From Amoeboaphelidium protococcarum (Eukaryota; Aphelidiomycota; Aphelidea): a DNA stretch of 64,000 bases. Each line of letters opens with the position of its first letter. The first letter of the stretch is position 1. The notes beneath the pieces were generated by a model. It searched no databases and was not told the DNA's origin. It worked only from the letters and a program-made list of their open reading frames with translations. Below are positions 24,925 to 36,718 of the stretch, one piece after another. Position numbers and translations under genes: made by a program. The stretch covers positions 1,178,001 through 1,242,000 of the forward strand of contig JALECJ010000007.1 of NCBI GenBank assembly GCA_023515745.1, given 5' to 3'.

Positions 24925-25539
24925 ATGGCTAACTAAGCATAAAAGAAAGTTATACAATAGAACGCATAGCTGCTGTCATAACTAAGAGTACTGCTTCTAA
25001 TAGCGGCTGTGTTGAGTTTCGCTTTACGATTGTTGCTCATAGCTGTGTATCGCTCCTTTTATAACGCCGCGTGGACGCCATTGATTGTGCTTAGTGTGAG
25101 CTCTATTGTCGCGCTAGGCTACCTGCACTATGCATCGAGACCTGTCAGAAGTCAATCTAGTGCTGATAAACAGATAACCAGTCTCAACTTGCATGAACCT
25201 ACACTAGTCGCTGAGCTATGCATTGATGGTTTATACTTGGCGGTTCTGGTGTTTATATTCTCGCCTTTTGATAAAACTCTTACGTGGACTCTGCCTTAAT
25301 TCATAGTGGGAACTCAGCGAAGAGTGGTGCTTAACATCTGGTCATTATTCTGGTTCCTACCACTGTACGCCTTGTATAGAGTCGCGTCATCTACATTGAA
25401 ATTCGTGTCCACTGTCAAATAGATGATGCCTGGTGCTATGCTCTAATAATCTGATTCCCAACAGATGATGAAGAGCAAGACGCAATTGAAGAAGGAAGCT
25501 AGAAGAAATAGCAACAACCAACGCGTAGTTTACAAATGA
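24925..25539 (+). CDS. SND2: SRP-independent targeting protein SND2/TMEM208
   Basis: 204 residues. The start MANQAQKKVIQQNAQ and three to four hydrophobic segments (about 20-40, 48-70, 100-120 and 135-155) match the TMEM208/Snd2 family. This ER membrane family guides tail-anchored and internal-signal proteins to the ER independently of SRP. A Lys/Arg/Asn-rich tail follows. TAA/TAG encode Gln, including positions in the first ten residues. The 5' end is about 190 bp from the divergent RPB7. Confidence 0.82.
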
Positions 25540-25616
25540 TTATGCTGTAACAATAGTAATAAAGAACTCTTTTAATTTCCCTGATCATTAATAAGCAGAT
25601 TTATATTATTTGTATT

Positions 25617-26665
25617 TCACCTGGTCATTTGCTATTGCTGTTGTTGCATTAAATGCTGTCTAAGGGCCAAAACTTGTTACTTTTAATCAGCAGGCAGAGC
25701 ACTGATCTGCGCATCTGTAAGTTGCATAATCTACATTATAGCCTACTGCTTTGGATCAACTTATTGACCACCACTAGAAGGCTACTATAATTATTACTAC
25801 GGTGGCGCGTATTGCTGCTACAAAGGATTAGACGGTGGCATTCCCATAGGTTATTATTACTGCTACTGCTATTGCTAAACATGACCACCACCTTGGAGTA
25901 CACTCTGCATTGTATTCTAACCAACTACGCCCATCAGCATGAGTGATTGAAATACAGCATAACACACCATCGGGTTATTGACCAAGATACTTCGAGCCAG
26001 ATCATAATTAGTGTGAACCAGAGACTTTAACTGACTCAACAAATCATATAACTAGCTAGGAGTAGATTAAGAGAGTAGCGAATGTATAGCATCTTCTGTA
26101 GGAGCAATAGGCATCATTGGTGGCTATTACTACTACTACTATTATTGTTATTATTACTATTATTATTATGGCATAGGGGGCATTTACTGAGGATACATTC
26201 CAGGCATTTGACCATACTATGGCGGCATCATGGGAGGCTATTGCTACTAAAACTATTGGTACTACTAATACTACTACTATACATGACCACCACCACTACC
26301 ACCAGGAGGAGTCTTCTCCGCAGTTGCATCATCAACACTGTAATGTACACGCAAAGGACGCCCCGATAACTTCTCGCCATTCAAATTCCTCACTGCACTC
26401 TCCGCCGTGTCAAAGTCATCATACTCCACGAATCCGTATCCCTTGTATCTACCAGTGTCCTTGTCTGTCAGAATCCTTACACTCCTCACGGGCCCGACAC
26501 GTCCAAATATCTCCTGCACCATGGCCTCTGTGATATCCTAATTCAGATTTCCCACTACACACTCGAATAGATAGATATATAGTAGTCACATGATGAGCAT
26601 AAAACCACTAAAATATAATTACCAAAAATGATACGATTTCTAGGCTTATTATCGTTTCCAGGCAT
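25617..26665 (-). CDS. CSTF2: Cleavage stimulation factor subunit 2 (CSTF-64/Rna15), 2 exons
   Basis: Exons 26665-26623 and 26554-25617; intron 26622-26555 (68 nt, GTAATT...TGTAG). The join restores RIIFVGNLNQDITEAM at the start of the RRM; without it the frame hits TGA. 326 residues: RRM at about 12-88 (RNP2 IIFVGNL, RNP1 KGYGFVEY), a Gln/Gly/Tyr/Met-rich linker, a hinge helix block (LLSQLKSLVHTNYDLARSIL), another Gln-rich stretch, and a C-terminal helical CSTF_C domain (MQLTDAQISALP, LALRQHLMQQ). CSTF-64 binds GU-rich elements downstream of poly(A) sites for pre-mRNA 3' cleavage. The poly-Gln regions mix CAG, CAA, TAG and TAA. Confidence 0.9.
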
Positions 26666-26896
26666 TGCTATACTATATATGTAGTGTATTAAAGTAGCAA
26701 GACGTGCTCAGTTATTAATGTTTGGTGTGAAGAAAAAGAGAAAAGCGCGAGACAACGACGGCGAGAAGAGGACGAGTGAGAAGGATTATCATCAGACGCG
26801 TTCTCTCAGAAAAGAGATCATTCTTGTAATCGTAGCTTTGCGTAAACATTAAGTTTATATAGTAGCGAGCCATTAGGGAAACTAATTTTAATAAGT

Positions 26897-27492
26897 ATGG
26901 ACCATTTAGACGCGTTGAGGTATAGATTCGATGCACTTGAATAGCATTTAATTGATGGCGATCTGAATGATGATTCAAGAACCAGCAATAGTTTGATGCA
27001 ATTGCGTTCTACTGTCAATGCATGGAAAGAAGTGCAAGAGAAGGTTCGACCATTGTAACAATTGATTTCAAAGTTGCGGTAGCTCGACACGGTGTTGAAT
27101 GTTGTGGATGTCGAGGAAGAAAGTGACTAAATTGCTTCATCTCAACAGGATGACTAGGAACTAATTGAATTGCAACGACAAGACATTGTGGCCAATAGAG
27201 AGAATCTGGTTGAGTTTTGTCAACTGTTGAAAAAGATTTGCTAGCCTGATCTAGTGGAAAGCATCGACCGATTATGCTAAATTGATAATGATTGTAAGTT
27301 TAACTTTACATACTATTTACTACTACTCATATTCTAATGATTGTAGATGTTCAAGTTAATAGAGTGATAGAAATTATCAATACCTAACGGCATTAGTTTC
27401 AAGAAGTGATGTAAATATAGAAGCGTGTTGAGAATTTGCTAATCGGTTATGAACGTTACGCGTACTTGTTGAAGCAATTAAATACTGAATGA
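26897..27492 (+). CDS. Dynactin subunit 3 (p24)-like coiled-coil protein, 2 exons
   Basis: Exons 26897-27293 and 27347-27492; intron 27294-27346 (53 nt, GTAAGT...TGTAG), whose read-through would give a TGA. The 180-residue product is all-helical, starting MDHLDALRYRFDALEQHL with heptads throughout and ending in LIGYERYAYLLKQL. Size and layout (short N-terminal helix LxxRxxxLE, then a helical bundle) agree with dynactin p24/DCTN3 in the shoulder-sidearm of the dynein activator. Sequence identity in this family is low, so this is a tentative name. Intron and frame are well supported. Confidence 0.6.
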
Positions 27493-27569
27493 TTTACAAT
27501 AATACTTGTCAATTGAAAAACTTTATCTTTATATGCATTCATTCCTATTGCATTATAGTAAACACTAAA

Positions 27570-30500
27570 TCAGTGATAAGCACGTTTGGATGTCATTGTT
27601 TCCAAAAGCACTATGGAGTAAGAGTACACATCCGCTAGATAAAACATTTGCGGATCTTCTCGTCTTGTACCTCTAAAAATCTGCAAGATTTCTGGACATG
27701 CATAGGACAGAGATGCGCCCTTCAATTAACTAATCTGCATGGCTTTGACTTTAAGAGACTGTTGGTCAATGATTCTAGAGATTCCAAAATCCGTCAACAC
27801 TGGAAACAGCCTGCCTTCAGAGTCAATGTTCAGTAAAGCATTGTCTGGCTTAATGTCCAGATGAGCTACTCCATTGGCATGCATCAGAGTCAGAGCTTGA
27901 GCCAATAATTTCAGAATGTATATAAACTGGCGTTTACTGTATGGAAACTGACAGAGTTGCAAGGATTCGTGCCTTTTGAATAGATAACCACCAAGTGATC
28001 CGAACTCGTACTGCATCATCAAAATACCGGCCGGTTCCTCAGTATAAGCATACAAGTGCGCAAATCTCGGATCGTCTTTGAACCTGTACATTATGCTAAG
28101 CTCTTACATGAACGAAACTCGCATTATCTCATTCAACTCTGTTAACTTTCTACCGACCGACTTGAATACAATTGGTACTCCAGGATCTACCATACTCTGA
28201 AACAGCGGATTTATAACCTGCGCCTGGAATATAGTACCGTTGCCACCTTTAGCAATAGAGTCTCCTATTCTAAAGTCTATACCAAACCTTGCAAGCATGA
28301 AGGCTGGAATTGCAAAAACGTGAGCAGTTGCAACTTATGTCTGCATACTATTCGATGTGTTCTGAGTAATTTGTGTAGTCATACCATTTTAATAGGATGT
28401 TCCATACCAAGGCAGTGATGACGTATTACTGGAGATACTCTAACGCACCTTGGATGTAAAGCGCGATTTTCGCTGTCTGTGATACTTATACAGCGCAAGT
28501 AAAGTCAGAAACATAACAAAGAGTACAATCAATATGGAAATCAGAACAAACATAATAGTGGATCCTGAAGATTGTGACGAGTCAACTCCAAAATCACCAT
28601 TTCGGGGACTTTGAGTATTAGATAACTCCATAGAGCTTAATACATGCCACACATCCCCACTAGCATGAAACTGATGCGACGTCTGCACCGTGGAACTTGT
28701 CAGTGGTGTACTAGAAGGCAATCCAAGATCATCCCCCAGGCTAATAGAGGATGCAATCAAACTTAAAGAACTAGAATTTACAAGACTTGTTTGAGCGACT
28801 GAGGAGCTTTACGTATAGTACTAGGATGTTGCCAGCAATGATGAGGACAATGAGGTCGAATAGCTGATAAGTGCCTCACTTGACGTATAAAGATAGTAAG
28901 CAGATGTAGTAAAATCAACAGATGCACTACCGTATAGATTTGTCGTGCTATTAAATCCAAAAGTATTTAGCGAGGAGGACACTACGCTAATGGAGATGCT
29001 ATTAGCGGACGATGTTGCAATTATTAATGTAGTCGCCGGCGTGGTAGTAGTGGTTGTAGGTGTAATAGTAGAGGCAGTAGTGGTCGTAGTGGTAGTAATA
29101 GTAGACGCAGTAGTAGTCGTGGTGCTTGTAGTGGTAGTTGTAGTGGTAGTAGATGTCGTAGTGGTCGTCGTAGTTATAACAACAGAAGTTGTAGGAGCCA
29201 TGGTGGGAGAATAACACGCACTGACGGTAATTGATGCCTGGTATGGCTTTAAGGCATTTGTATTAACGTAGAAACCAGCGCGACCAAAGTCAGCGGTAAA
29301 CGTATCATTAGCGCCAACTGCAAATATTGAGCGATCATTCAGCAGAGCAACAGAGTTAAGATACGCTATCACGCCCATAGACGCAGAGTTGCTCTAAAAC
29401 GAGCCAAATGTGGTCTCTAAAAATACATATGTAGTGGCACCTATTCCATTTACCTACTTCCCAACCATAATGTAATGAGTAGACGCGGCATCGTAAAAAA
29501 AGTCATGACAATAGTCGGCAGCACTAGTTCCCCAAGACTTGACAAAACTTGAATCCATAATACCATTCTGAGAAGGAGAGTAACGCGTCAAAAGGAAATC
29601 TACATTGTTAGAAGTTTACCCACCAAGTGACCCTTAGAATGAACCAGCAGAGTACAAGTATCCACCATAATATTTAACGCTGCGATACTCACTAGCAATA
29701 GGCAATGACGATGACCAAACCAGAGTACCATTGATGCCATAATTCCAAATGGCAGCTCTGTTACTAGCAATACCGACCCCGACTAAAGCTACGGACGTGT
29801 TTCCATATAGCACAGCATTGAAAACTTGATCATTCACAGCGGCATTTCCGAAAGTCTTGATAAATTGCACTGCACCATCACTGGACACAGAAGCAAAAAA
29901 TCCATCTAAATCAGAAGCCGGAGATTAACGCGAGACAGTAAGCCAGCCACCAAGAAGCACTTATCGACTGATAGAGGAGTATTACACTGTGCTAGCAACC
30001 GTTGAAGCCGTTGTTGCATTAAAAATCTCAGTTGACCACAGCACTGTACCATTACGAGCAATTCTTGATACAAACGCATTTGTGCTATCACCATTACCAG
30101 TTTGACCTGAAACAAACACATCCTCTGAGCACCAATCCATCGTGATAGCATAAGGCCAATTCTATACAGCGGAGGGATACTACCAAGTGATAGTAGACAA
30201 TACACTTCTATTGCTACCCATGACCAGTATTTGATTCTCATACAAAGGCGATTAGCACGCAATAACCGCCACACCATCAGACTACCTGTTCACAACGCTG
30301 TAGCAATATCTTTACTAACTTCTAACCGTTTCTGTCATATACCTATAGGAGCTCAAATTTAGTGTGCAATAATATGTGAACTTGTATTTGACTTAAGATC
30401 TTTGAAATGAAGATTTTAATGTAAAATTAGCATTCACTGAGAATTTTGACAGACGTTGTCTAAATTTAGACTTGGCATATATCTTCTAGAAGTCTTCTAA

Positions 30501-30587
30501 ATGGACAACCTAAAGCCAACTGAATAATACAAATAGCCGGTAAAGGGCTTGCATGCAAAATAATAAATCAATAATATGAGCCATCAT
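27570..30587 (-). CDS. Receptor-like kinase 1: signal peptide, propeller-like ectodomain, Thr-rich stalk, TM, truncated kinase
   Basis: 1,005 residues in one frame. Signal peptide about 1-27 (MMAHIIDLLFCMQ...FVLFSWLQ). An ectodomain of repeated blades (VALVGVG, GGYLYSAG, VFVSGQTGN) resembles SBBP/beta-propeller repeats. A Thr-rich, mucin-like stalk spans about 460-530 and a single TM about 672-700 (MFVLISILIVLFVMFLTLLA), then a TKL-like kinase. The kinase shows the Gly loop IAKGGNGTIF, VFKS Lys, catalytic loop HLDIKPDN (non-RD), DFGIS, and PEI in place of APE. It ends at TGA 27572-27570 right after subdomain IX (VYSYSIVLLETMTSKRAYH), about 60 residues short of the paralogue at 52-55 kb. An ATG at 30338 is a later in-frame alternative but would lose the signal peptide. 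Confidence 0.83.
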
Positions 30588-30689
30588 GTTTATTTCTATG
30601 ATGATTAAAACTATAATTAACTGCTCGTCTTCCTCATAACAGTTACTGCTTTACTATGATTGTTGCCAACTTGTAAAATTCTCAATCAA

Positions 30690-31976
30690 TCAATCTATCT
30701 CGGGTGGTTCAATATTGTCGGTGGACTATGATTGATTGCTACTTTGCTGCTATTAAGCTGAAGAACTCTGCGACGCCTAGCCTGATCTACTATTATTATT
30801 TACCGTAGCTCCAGTAGAAGGAGATGCAGTGCCAGGTTGTTGATTGACAGCATTCACAAACGCGCCCGTCATTGTCTACAGTATACCGTTCAACCAACCA
30901 GGTGCGTCTTAAATATCTCCGGCAAACTAAAAACTAGCCGGCTATTATTAACCTTACGCTGATTACTGCTACTGCTATCCTGACGTCTACTAAGAGGCAT
31001 TCTACTATGTTGACTATGTACGCTATTAGCCAGGTTATTAAGCTGTTGGAGAGGCAGCAGGCTAAGCTGTCGGTGGAACAACAGGAACTGGCATAGGTAC
31101 CGCAAATGGAATGTCCATGGGCAGAGCAGAAGCAAAGACTTGAAATTATCCAACAGATATGCCAGAATCAGCACCATGAGCATCGGCATGATCCACTGGA
31201 ATAAAATGAATCTTATCTCTTACACGATGCAAAACTCCACCTTCCTAAGACAAGGCTACAAATTCTCTATAGAATGTGAGGCATTGCGCTCGAATATCAG
31301 ACAACTTTTGTTGACAAGTCTCAAATTTCTGAATTTCTTCCAGAACAGAGTTTGCACCATCAGGTATGCCAGCTTAAATAGCCCTTCCAACCTTATATCC
31401 AAATCTGTTGGTGTAATTAGTTAGACTAACGACACGTTTCCCCAACAGAACGGCGACCGCTTTATGAACGCTTCCATCAACTAACGCAGCCTCTATACCA
31501 GATTAGGTGGCAAGATCGCGTTCAACTAGCACTGTGGTATTCTCCTAGTTAACCCCAACATTCAGCAATGCACATAGGCTATTAATTTCTTGATTTATCT
31601 GCAAAACTTTATTGCCTAGTTGACGGATTTATTCCACCTCCTCTTATGATAAATATAGATCAACCGGCACTTGGCTGGCTGATTCGCTTGATGGATCTAC
31701 AGGCTCAGTAATAACTAAATGCAAGACTGATCCATCTTATAGTCCAATCGATTCCAAGGTGGAAGACTCATTAACATGCTATATTCCACTTGAACCTGAA
31801 GATCGCGATGAAGATTTCAGAATATCGCGCCCACGCCATAATATCCTCATACTAGCACCAGAGGGCATAGTTGCAACCTCATTTCTAATCATTTCACGCA
31901 GACCATTTATAGACGTCTATGAATCGCATTCAACTGTGATGTCCGGTTTATCAATTTATCTGACTATTAATTTCAT
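30690..31976 (-). CDS. Ubiquitin-like domain protein with Gln/Pro-rich tail
   Basis: 428 residues, ATG at 31976, TGA at 30692-30690. Residues 1-95 form a ubiquitin-like fold: MKLIVRQIDKPDITVECDS, a helix (INGLREMIRNEVA), MRILWRGRDIL (as RLIYQGRVL in Ubl proteins) and LQDGSVLHLVI. An Ser-rich insert interrupts the Ubl between beta strands. Next come helical segments (about 115-265) containing YREFVALSQEGG. The tail (about 285-428) is rich in Pro and Gln, Gln being largely TAA/TAG. The layout recalls BAG6/Scythe- or ubiquilin-like quality-control factors, without a visible STI1, UBA or BAG domain. Family therefore left open. Confidence 0.75.
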
Positions 31977-32152
31977 TGCAAATTCCAAATTTCAGGCGGT
32001 CTTTTTCAATTAATTACGAAGATATACCAAAGCAGACAGAAGTCAGTCATGAAAAAGATCGTCATTTCAAAGCATGTGCGCGTTTGACATTATCGAAGTT
32101 CTTATGAATTTTCGATTAATCGTGATATTGCTGCATTTACAGTAAAGTAGGC

Positions 32153-34267
32153 ATGTAAACTATTTCGCGTGTCATTAATCGTGTTAAGCAGCTACTCCCA
32201 TATAATGCAAGAGTAAGTGATAATCGTATAGCACCTCCTAAATATGACCACAGTGTAATGAATAAAGGTGGTATGAGTCTGGAATTAAACGCGATTATTG
32301 ATCAAGAGAATCGATTCACCTAACAGGTTCTCAGTCAGCGCGATATTTTACATTGCAGAGACGTTTATCTGAAGCGACTTGGTCATGTGAGATAGTAATG
32401 CGCTAGTATCTATGATAGGTTCTATGATAGTACGCATAAACACGTTGTTGATGATAGAACGTATCACATACGCGATCTAGTCTATGGCTATCATACGGAT
32501 GATTAATCTGAGGAATTCACAAAGCTTTATGACATTTAGTAACTGAAAGAGCTCTTTAATGGCACAGAATAGGTGGAAAGAGTCGACTTCTATGGTGGTA
32601 GAATGCTGGCAATACTTAGTCGACGTGGTCGGTCAGAGTAACTTACTTTACGCGTTATTGACTTGATGGACTACTAGTCTTATTGTCGTAAATTTGAAGG
32701 TGTTCATGACTTTATGATTTTGGATGGTAACAGAATACTATTCTCTCTTGTCAACTCATAACTGCACATTAACAGAGTGGATTGTTATCATTTAAATTGG
32801 AAGCAAGTGTCCTTGTTGTCTTCTACGTCTGATGCTACTTGCAACTTATAAATCGCACCATGTCAAAGTGGCAAATACTTTACTTTGAGCTTAAATGGTA
32901 TTTTGAAGAATCAAGTTACGCTGTATGATGCGGTATCGCTGCGTCCTCTCTGGACATCGCCGTCCGATTTCGTATGGTTCTGCAATCACTTCGACGTGGA
33001 TGGTGGTGGTGGCCGGTTTGTTCATCTTACCAATAGTAGAATTTTAAATGAAAGTGTGGACAGTTAGTAGCTGTAATTGTATGTTCAATAGTGTGTGAAT
33101 GGTAGATTTCAGCAAATCCTATTTCCGAATGAAAAATTCATCATTAGTGATATTGGCCCAGCGGAAAAGTCTCGACTTCTGGTGCATGGCAAGGTGGATG
33201 GTGTTTAAGCAATAAAGTCTTTGAATTTGTAGGATAACTCGGTGAAAGACGTTGATATGTCTCCCGAAATGTTACACGAATTGGTTGATATTGAGACCAG
33301 AGTACGGGCAGAAGACTAGATAGATTTGCTGATTAGAAGCGCGAATTCAATTGAATTATAAAGATTCAATCCCGTGTCTTCAGAAATTCAAGTTGTAGAT
33401 AATGTGCAATTAGGTGGTAACTCTGATTTCTAAAGCTCAAGATTTGAAATAAGCGGCTCTCTTAAGTGTCCTCCAACACCAGTGACATTGCTGTATAGTC
33501 AAAAGATTTATAAGGATCCATGTAGTATAGAGAAGTTACCGAACAACTCTAAAGTTCTATTTCTGAATTACAATACTTATGGGATTGACACGTAGCTTCC
33601 TTTTAAAGATCCCGCTCTCATACCATTAGTCTTGAATGGTTGGATAATAGCAAGTATCCACACTGTTGGTGGAGACTTTAAAGGATTATAGTGGCACCAA
33701 TTAGGTGTACAATCTGGCAAGATCGTGGCTTTAAAATAATTGATCTAAGCGGTAAAGCAATTTAAAGATCGCGGTGCTTTTATCGCAGGTCTGAGTGCAA
33801 GTGCTGGTTCGTGTCTGATGGCGGCATCGATGGTTTAAGATTTAAAGTTATGGGACGCAGTGGTGCTGCATTCACCATTTTTGGACGTGTCTGATGCTTC
33901 TAGTCTCAAGGATAATGCACCATTATCACAATTCGAGTCCAAGGAGTGGGGCACTGATCAGGCGCATTTTTATCAGTATTGTCCGACGCAGCTATTGGTT
34001 AATATATCTAAAAATGTTGAAAGTTGTCCACACTTGCTCATCACTGCTGGAATGCAAGATTAGCGCGTCAATTATCTATAGTCTTTACGCTTTGTTAGTC
34101 GGCTTAGATCCATATTGTCGCCATCACTGCAACAAAAGGTGCTGATAAAAATAATGAAGAATGGTGGCCACTTTGATTAGACATCTATAGCCTCAGATGA
34201 TAACGTATCCTAGTGGATGTCCTTTCTCGAGTAAGCATAGACTTAGTAGAGGAAATAAGATTAATGA
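32153..34267 (+). CDS. Prolyl oligopeptidase family (S9A) serine peptidase, oligopeptidase B-like
   Basis: 704 residues. The N-terminal two thirds form the 7-blade propeller (about 60-430) with the segment HRDLVYGYH-like typical of oligopeptidase B. The C-terminal alpha/beta hydrolase carries the triad. The nucleophile Ser lies in AGLSASAGSCLM (family GxSxGG, here with Gly substitutions), the Asp in TAGMQDQRVNY, the His in NGGHFDQ. OpB and PREPL cleave or bind small peptides in the cytosol. Length fits (680-730). The C-terminus runs past the apparent standard-code stops to TGA 34265-34267, adding a short Gln-rich tail. The altered residues next to the Ser leave activity uncertain. Confidence 0.85.
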
Positions 34268-34336
34268 TGATACTTTTAAATATTGTACTAGTAGTAGACG
34301 TTCTATTTTACTTAAATGTTTTAATTACAATCGAAA

Positions 34337-34937
34337 TCACACAGGTAATCGTGAGCCAGTTATTCTATCAACAATCTACACCAAAGTACTATGTTAGATT
34401 GTCTACTATAGTGAGGCATGACAACTTACCGGAGCTATTACGGGGAGAGATAGCAGAGAGCCAATGACAGGTAACCGCCTAAGAAATGACACCACAACTG
34501 GAAAGAAGTCTCTACACGAATTGCAATATATTACGCATGATATAGAGTAATTAATGCACCTATTTAGATGATAGTAATAATCTTACCCAAAAAGATTGAT
34601 AAAGCCAAATAGCTGTACAAGTATACCAATGAGAACCCACTTGAACATGACCAGGACAATGCCCAGAATAAAGCAGATTGTACCTCTCAACTTTCGCGGC
34701 TGAAAGAAGAAGCTCACAGTCTTGCTGGGACCAATAATCATGGTGACTCCACTCAGAAATAGAAGCTACAATGAAGTATTAAACATGGATATCCTCTGAA
34801 ATACGTATATAATAGTTTACATTTCCCATAGCGAGTAGACCGCTGTCAAAAAGCAAGCTTCCAATGAGCATAAAGAACAGTCCAAACGCTGTGAGTCCAA
34901 CTCCAATCTTTTAAAACTCCCCCATAAAAGAATCCAT
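34337..34937 (-). CDS. GOT1: Vesicle transport protein GOT1, 4 exons
   Basis: Exons 34937-34821, 34765-34587, 34511-34430 and 34375-34337. The three introns are 55, 75 and 54 nt, all GTAA...TGTAG. The spliced product is 138 residues, exactly the family size, with four TM segments: IGVGLTAFGLFFMLIGSLLF, LLFLSGVTMIIG, TICFILGIVLVMFKWVLIG and LVQLFGFINLFG. The conserved ending is [31 protein letters not shown]. GOT1 is an ER/Golgi tetraspanner needed for COPII-dependent transport. None of the exons alone is recognisable, and the phases (0, 2, 0) agree at each junction. This gene gives strong support to the TGTAG acceptor rule. Confidence 0.93.
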
Positions 34938-35240
34938 TCTGATAATATATAATTATAATATGACAACTCTGCTATGGAGTATAATCAAGTTTACAATTGT
35001 CCAAACTGTACAAAATCTGTGGGCGGCTCTCAGTCGCTGGACTAACGACTCTAAGAGAAAAGGAGCGCGCGTTGTGAGTGCGTGGGCGTATAACTTGTTG
35101 TAATTGGTAACAAGAGTCATCTGGCAGTTCTGACATGAAATACAATAAGGTGGAATGAAAAAAAGATAGCTTGATATAATAATAAAGAACCGTTATTGTT
35201 CATCAACGAATCATATCGTATGGATAGTGAGATGGATCGA
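34938..35240. promoter_or_regulatory. Intergenic spacer upstream of GOT1
   Basis: About 300 bp between the 5' end of GOT1 and the 3' end of the PGTP-repeat gene, both on the minus strand. It is the presumed GOT1 promoter. A run GAGAAAAGGAGCGCGCG lies near 35,055. No ORF or repeat recognised. Confidence 0.35.
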
Positions 35241-36578
35241 TCAGATTAGAGAGGATAGCAACAGAGCTGCAACGGAGACGTATCCACCGACTGAGGAGGA
35301 AGTGGAGGCTGCATTGGTAGTTGTGTTAGAGGAGCCCATGAATCCCTAATAAGGCGATTGTGGTGGCGGCTTATAAGGTGAGGCTGGCGGTTTGTACGGC
35401 GATGGACCAGGATGGCCAGGAGTACCAGGTGTGCCAGGAGTTCCAGGTGATGGAGGAGTTCCAGGAGAAGGTGGAGTACCAGGCGTACCAGGAGAAGGTG
35501 GGGTGCCTGGAGTACCCGGAGATGGAGGAGTGCCTGGAGTGCCTGGAGATGGAGTACCAGGAGAAGGTGGAGTTCCAGGTGTTCCAGGTGATGGAGGAGT
35601 ACCTGGAGTACCAGGTGTGCCTGGAGTTCCTGGAGATGGAGTGCCAGGACTACCTGGAGGTCCTTGGTACGCAGGTGTACGAGTAGGTAGCTGTGACGGC
35701 ACAGTGGTAGATGCAGGACCGGCAGCAGTGGTAGAAGTAGGACCGGCTGACGGGGTAGATGATGGACCAGAACCTTAAGTGGAAGTATTTGGCGCTGGGC
35801 TACCTGGAGTGCCAGGAGACGGAGGAGTGCCAGGCGTACCTGGGGTGCCAGGAGTACCTGGAGATGGAGGAGTACCTGGAGTGCCAGGCGTGCCAGGAGA
35901 AGGTGGAGTGCCCGGAGTACCAGGAGTACCAGGTGATGGCGGAGTACCCGGAGTACCAGGAGTACCAGGTGATGGCGGAGTGCCCGGTGTACCAGGAGTA
36001 CCAGGTGATGGCGGAGTGCCCGGTGTACCAGGAGAAGGTGGAGTGCCTGGAGTACCTGGAGTGCCAGGAGATGGAGGAGTACCTGGAGTTCCAGGAGTAC
36101 CAGGTGTACCAGGAGAAGGTGGAGTACCAGGTGTACCAGGAGAAGGTGGAGTACCTGGTGTACCAGGAGAAGGTGGAGTACCTGGGGTGCCTGGCGTACC
36201 TGGGGATGGAGTGCCAGGAGATGGAGGAGTTCCAGGTGTACCAGGAGTGCCTGGAGATGGAGGAGTACCAGGAGTGCCTGGTGTGCCCGGAGTGGCGTCA
36301 CACTGATAAACGGTAACAGTCACAGTAGAAGGTGATCCTGGAGGTCCAGGAGTACCAGGAGAAGGACCACCTGGTGTACCAGGAGCGCCAGGAGTACCAG
36401 GAGCACCAGGTGTGCCTGGAGATGGAGTGCCGGGAGTGCCAGGAGTACCAGGGGCGCCTGGGCCAGGTCTTGGAGCAGGCTAATGACCATAAGGCGACTT
36501 GTGCTTCTTGAAGAAGGTTGGCTCAACAGACATTTGCAGCAGCAAAACAGCAACCAATGATAATATTCCAGACTTCAT
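35241..36578 (-). CDS. PGTP-repeat secreted protein, probably GPI-anchored
   Basis: 445 residues. Signal peptide ([20 protein letters not shown]), then about 330 residues of Pro/Gly/Thr repeats built from PGTPGTP and PPSPGTP units in two blocks (36,470-35,790 and 35,680-35,410). They are split by short Thr/Ser-rich linkers, one with a single Cys (VYQCD). The C-terminus ([18 protein letters not shown]) has a Ser/Gly region followed by a hydrophobic end without a cytosolic tail, typical of a GPI-attachment signal. The pattern is Pro-rich and extended, like plant or algal hydroxyproline-rich wall proteins, rather than strict GXY collagen. Probably a cell-surface or cyst-wall protein. Function not inferable further. 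Confidence 0.85.
35405..36300. repeat. Tandem DNA repeat encoding PGTP/PSP units
   Basis: About 0.9 kb of imperfect repeats, basic unit 9 bp (an ACC-AGG-GTN-like core) grouped in higher-order units of 27-39 bp. They are interrupted at about 35,690-35,800 by unique sequence. Third positions vary between copies (GTA, GTG, GTT, GTC) while the peptide is constant, so selection on the protein is likely. All three plus-strand frames are partly open through it; these are shadows. Confidence 0.85.
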
Positions 36579-36718
36579 CTTGAAAGATATGATATTATTA
36601 CAACACGAGATATTATTAGACAGGAATGGAAGAATAATTGATTAATTGGAAAGAGGAAAAGAAGATGATGTGGATATATCTAGATTATATATCGATTGTT
36701 CGTGCAACCTGTGGTACG

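Noticed and set aside
26082-26533. Plus-strand poly-Leu and His/Thr-rich ORFs
   Set aside because: Antisense of the Gln-rich linker and RRM of CSTF2.
28945-29214. Val-rich plus-strand ORF
   Set aside because: Antisense shadow of the Thr-rich stalk of receptor kinase 1.
34213-34467. 84-codon hydrophobic plus-strand ORF
   Set aside because: Lies antisense over GOT1 exons 3-4 and their introns and overlaps the oligopeptidase 3' end.
35405-36300. CRISPR-like array
   Set aside because: Repeats are contiguous protein-coding units with no unique spacers, in a eukaryotic genome.
35360-36316. Long plus-strand and alternative-frame ORFs through the PGTP repeat
   Set aside because: They arise from the repeat structure. 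The minus-strand frame alone has a signal peptide, GPI-like end and flanking unique coding sequence.
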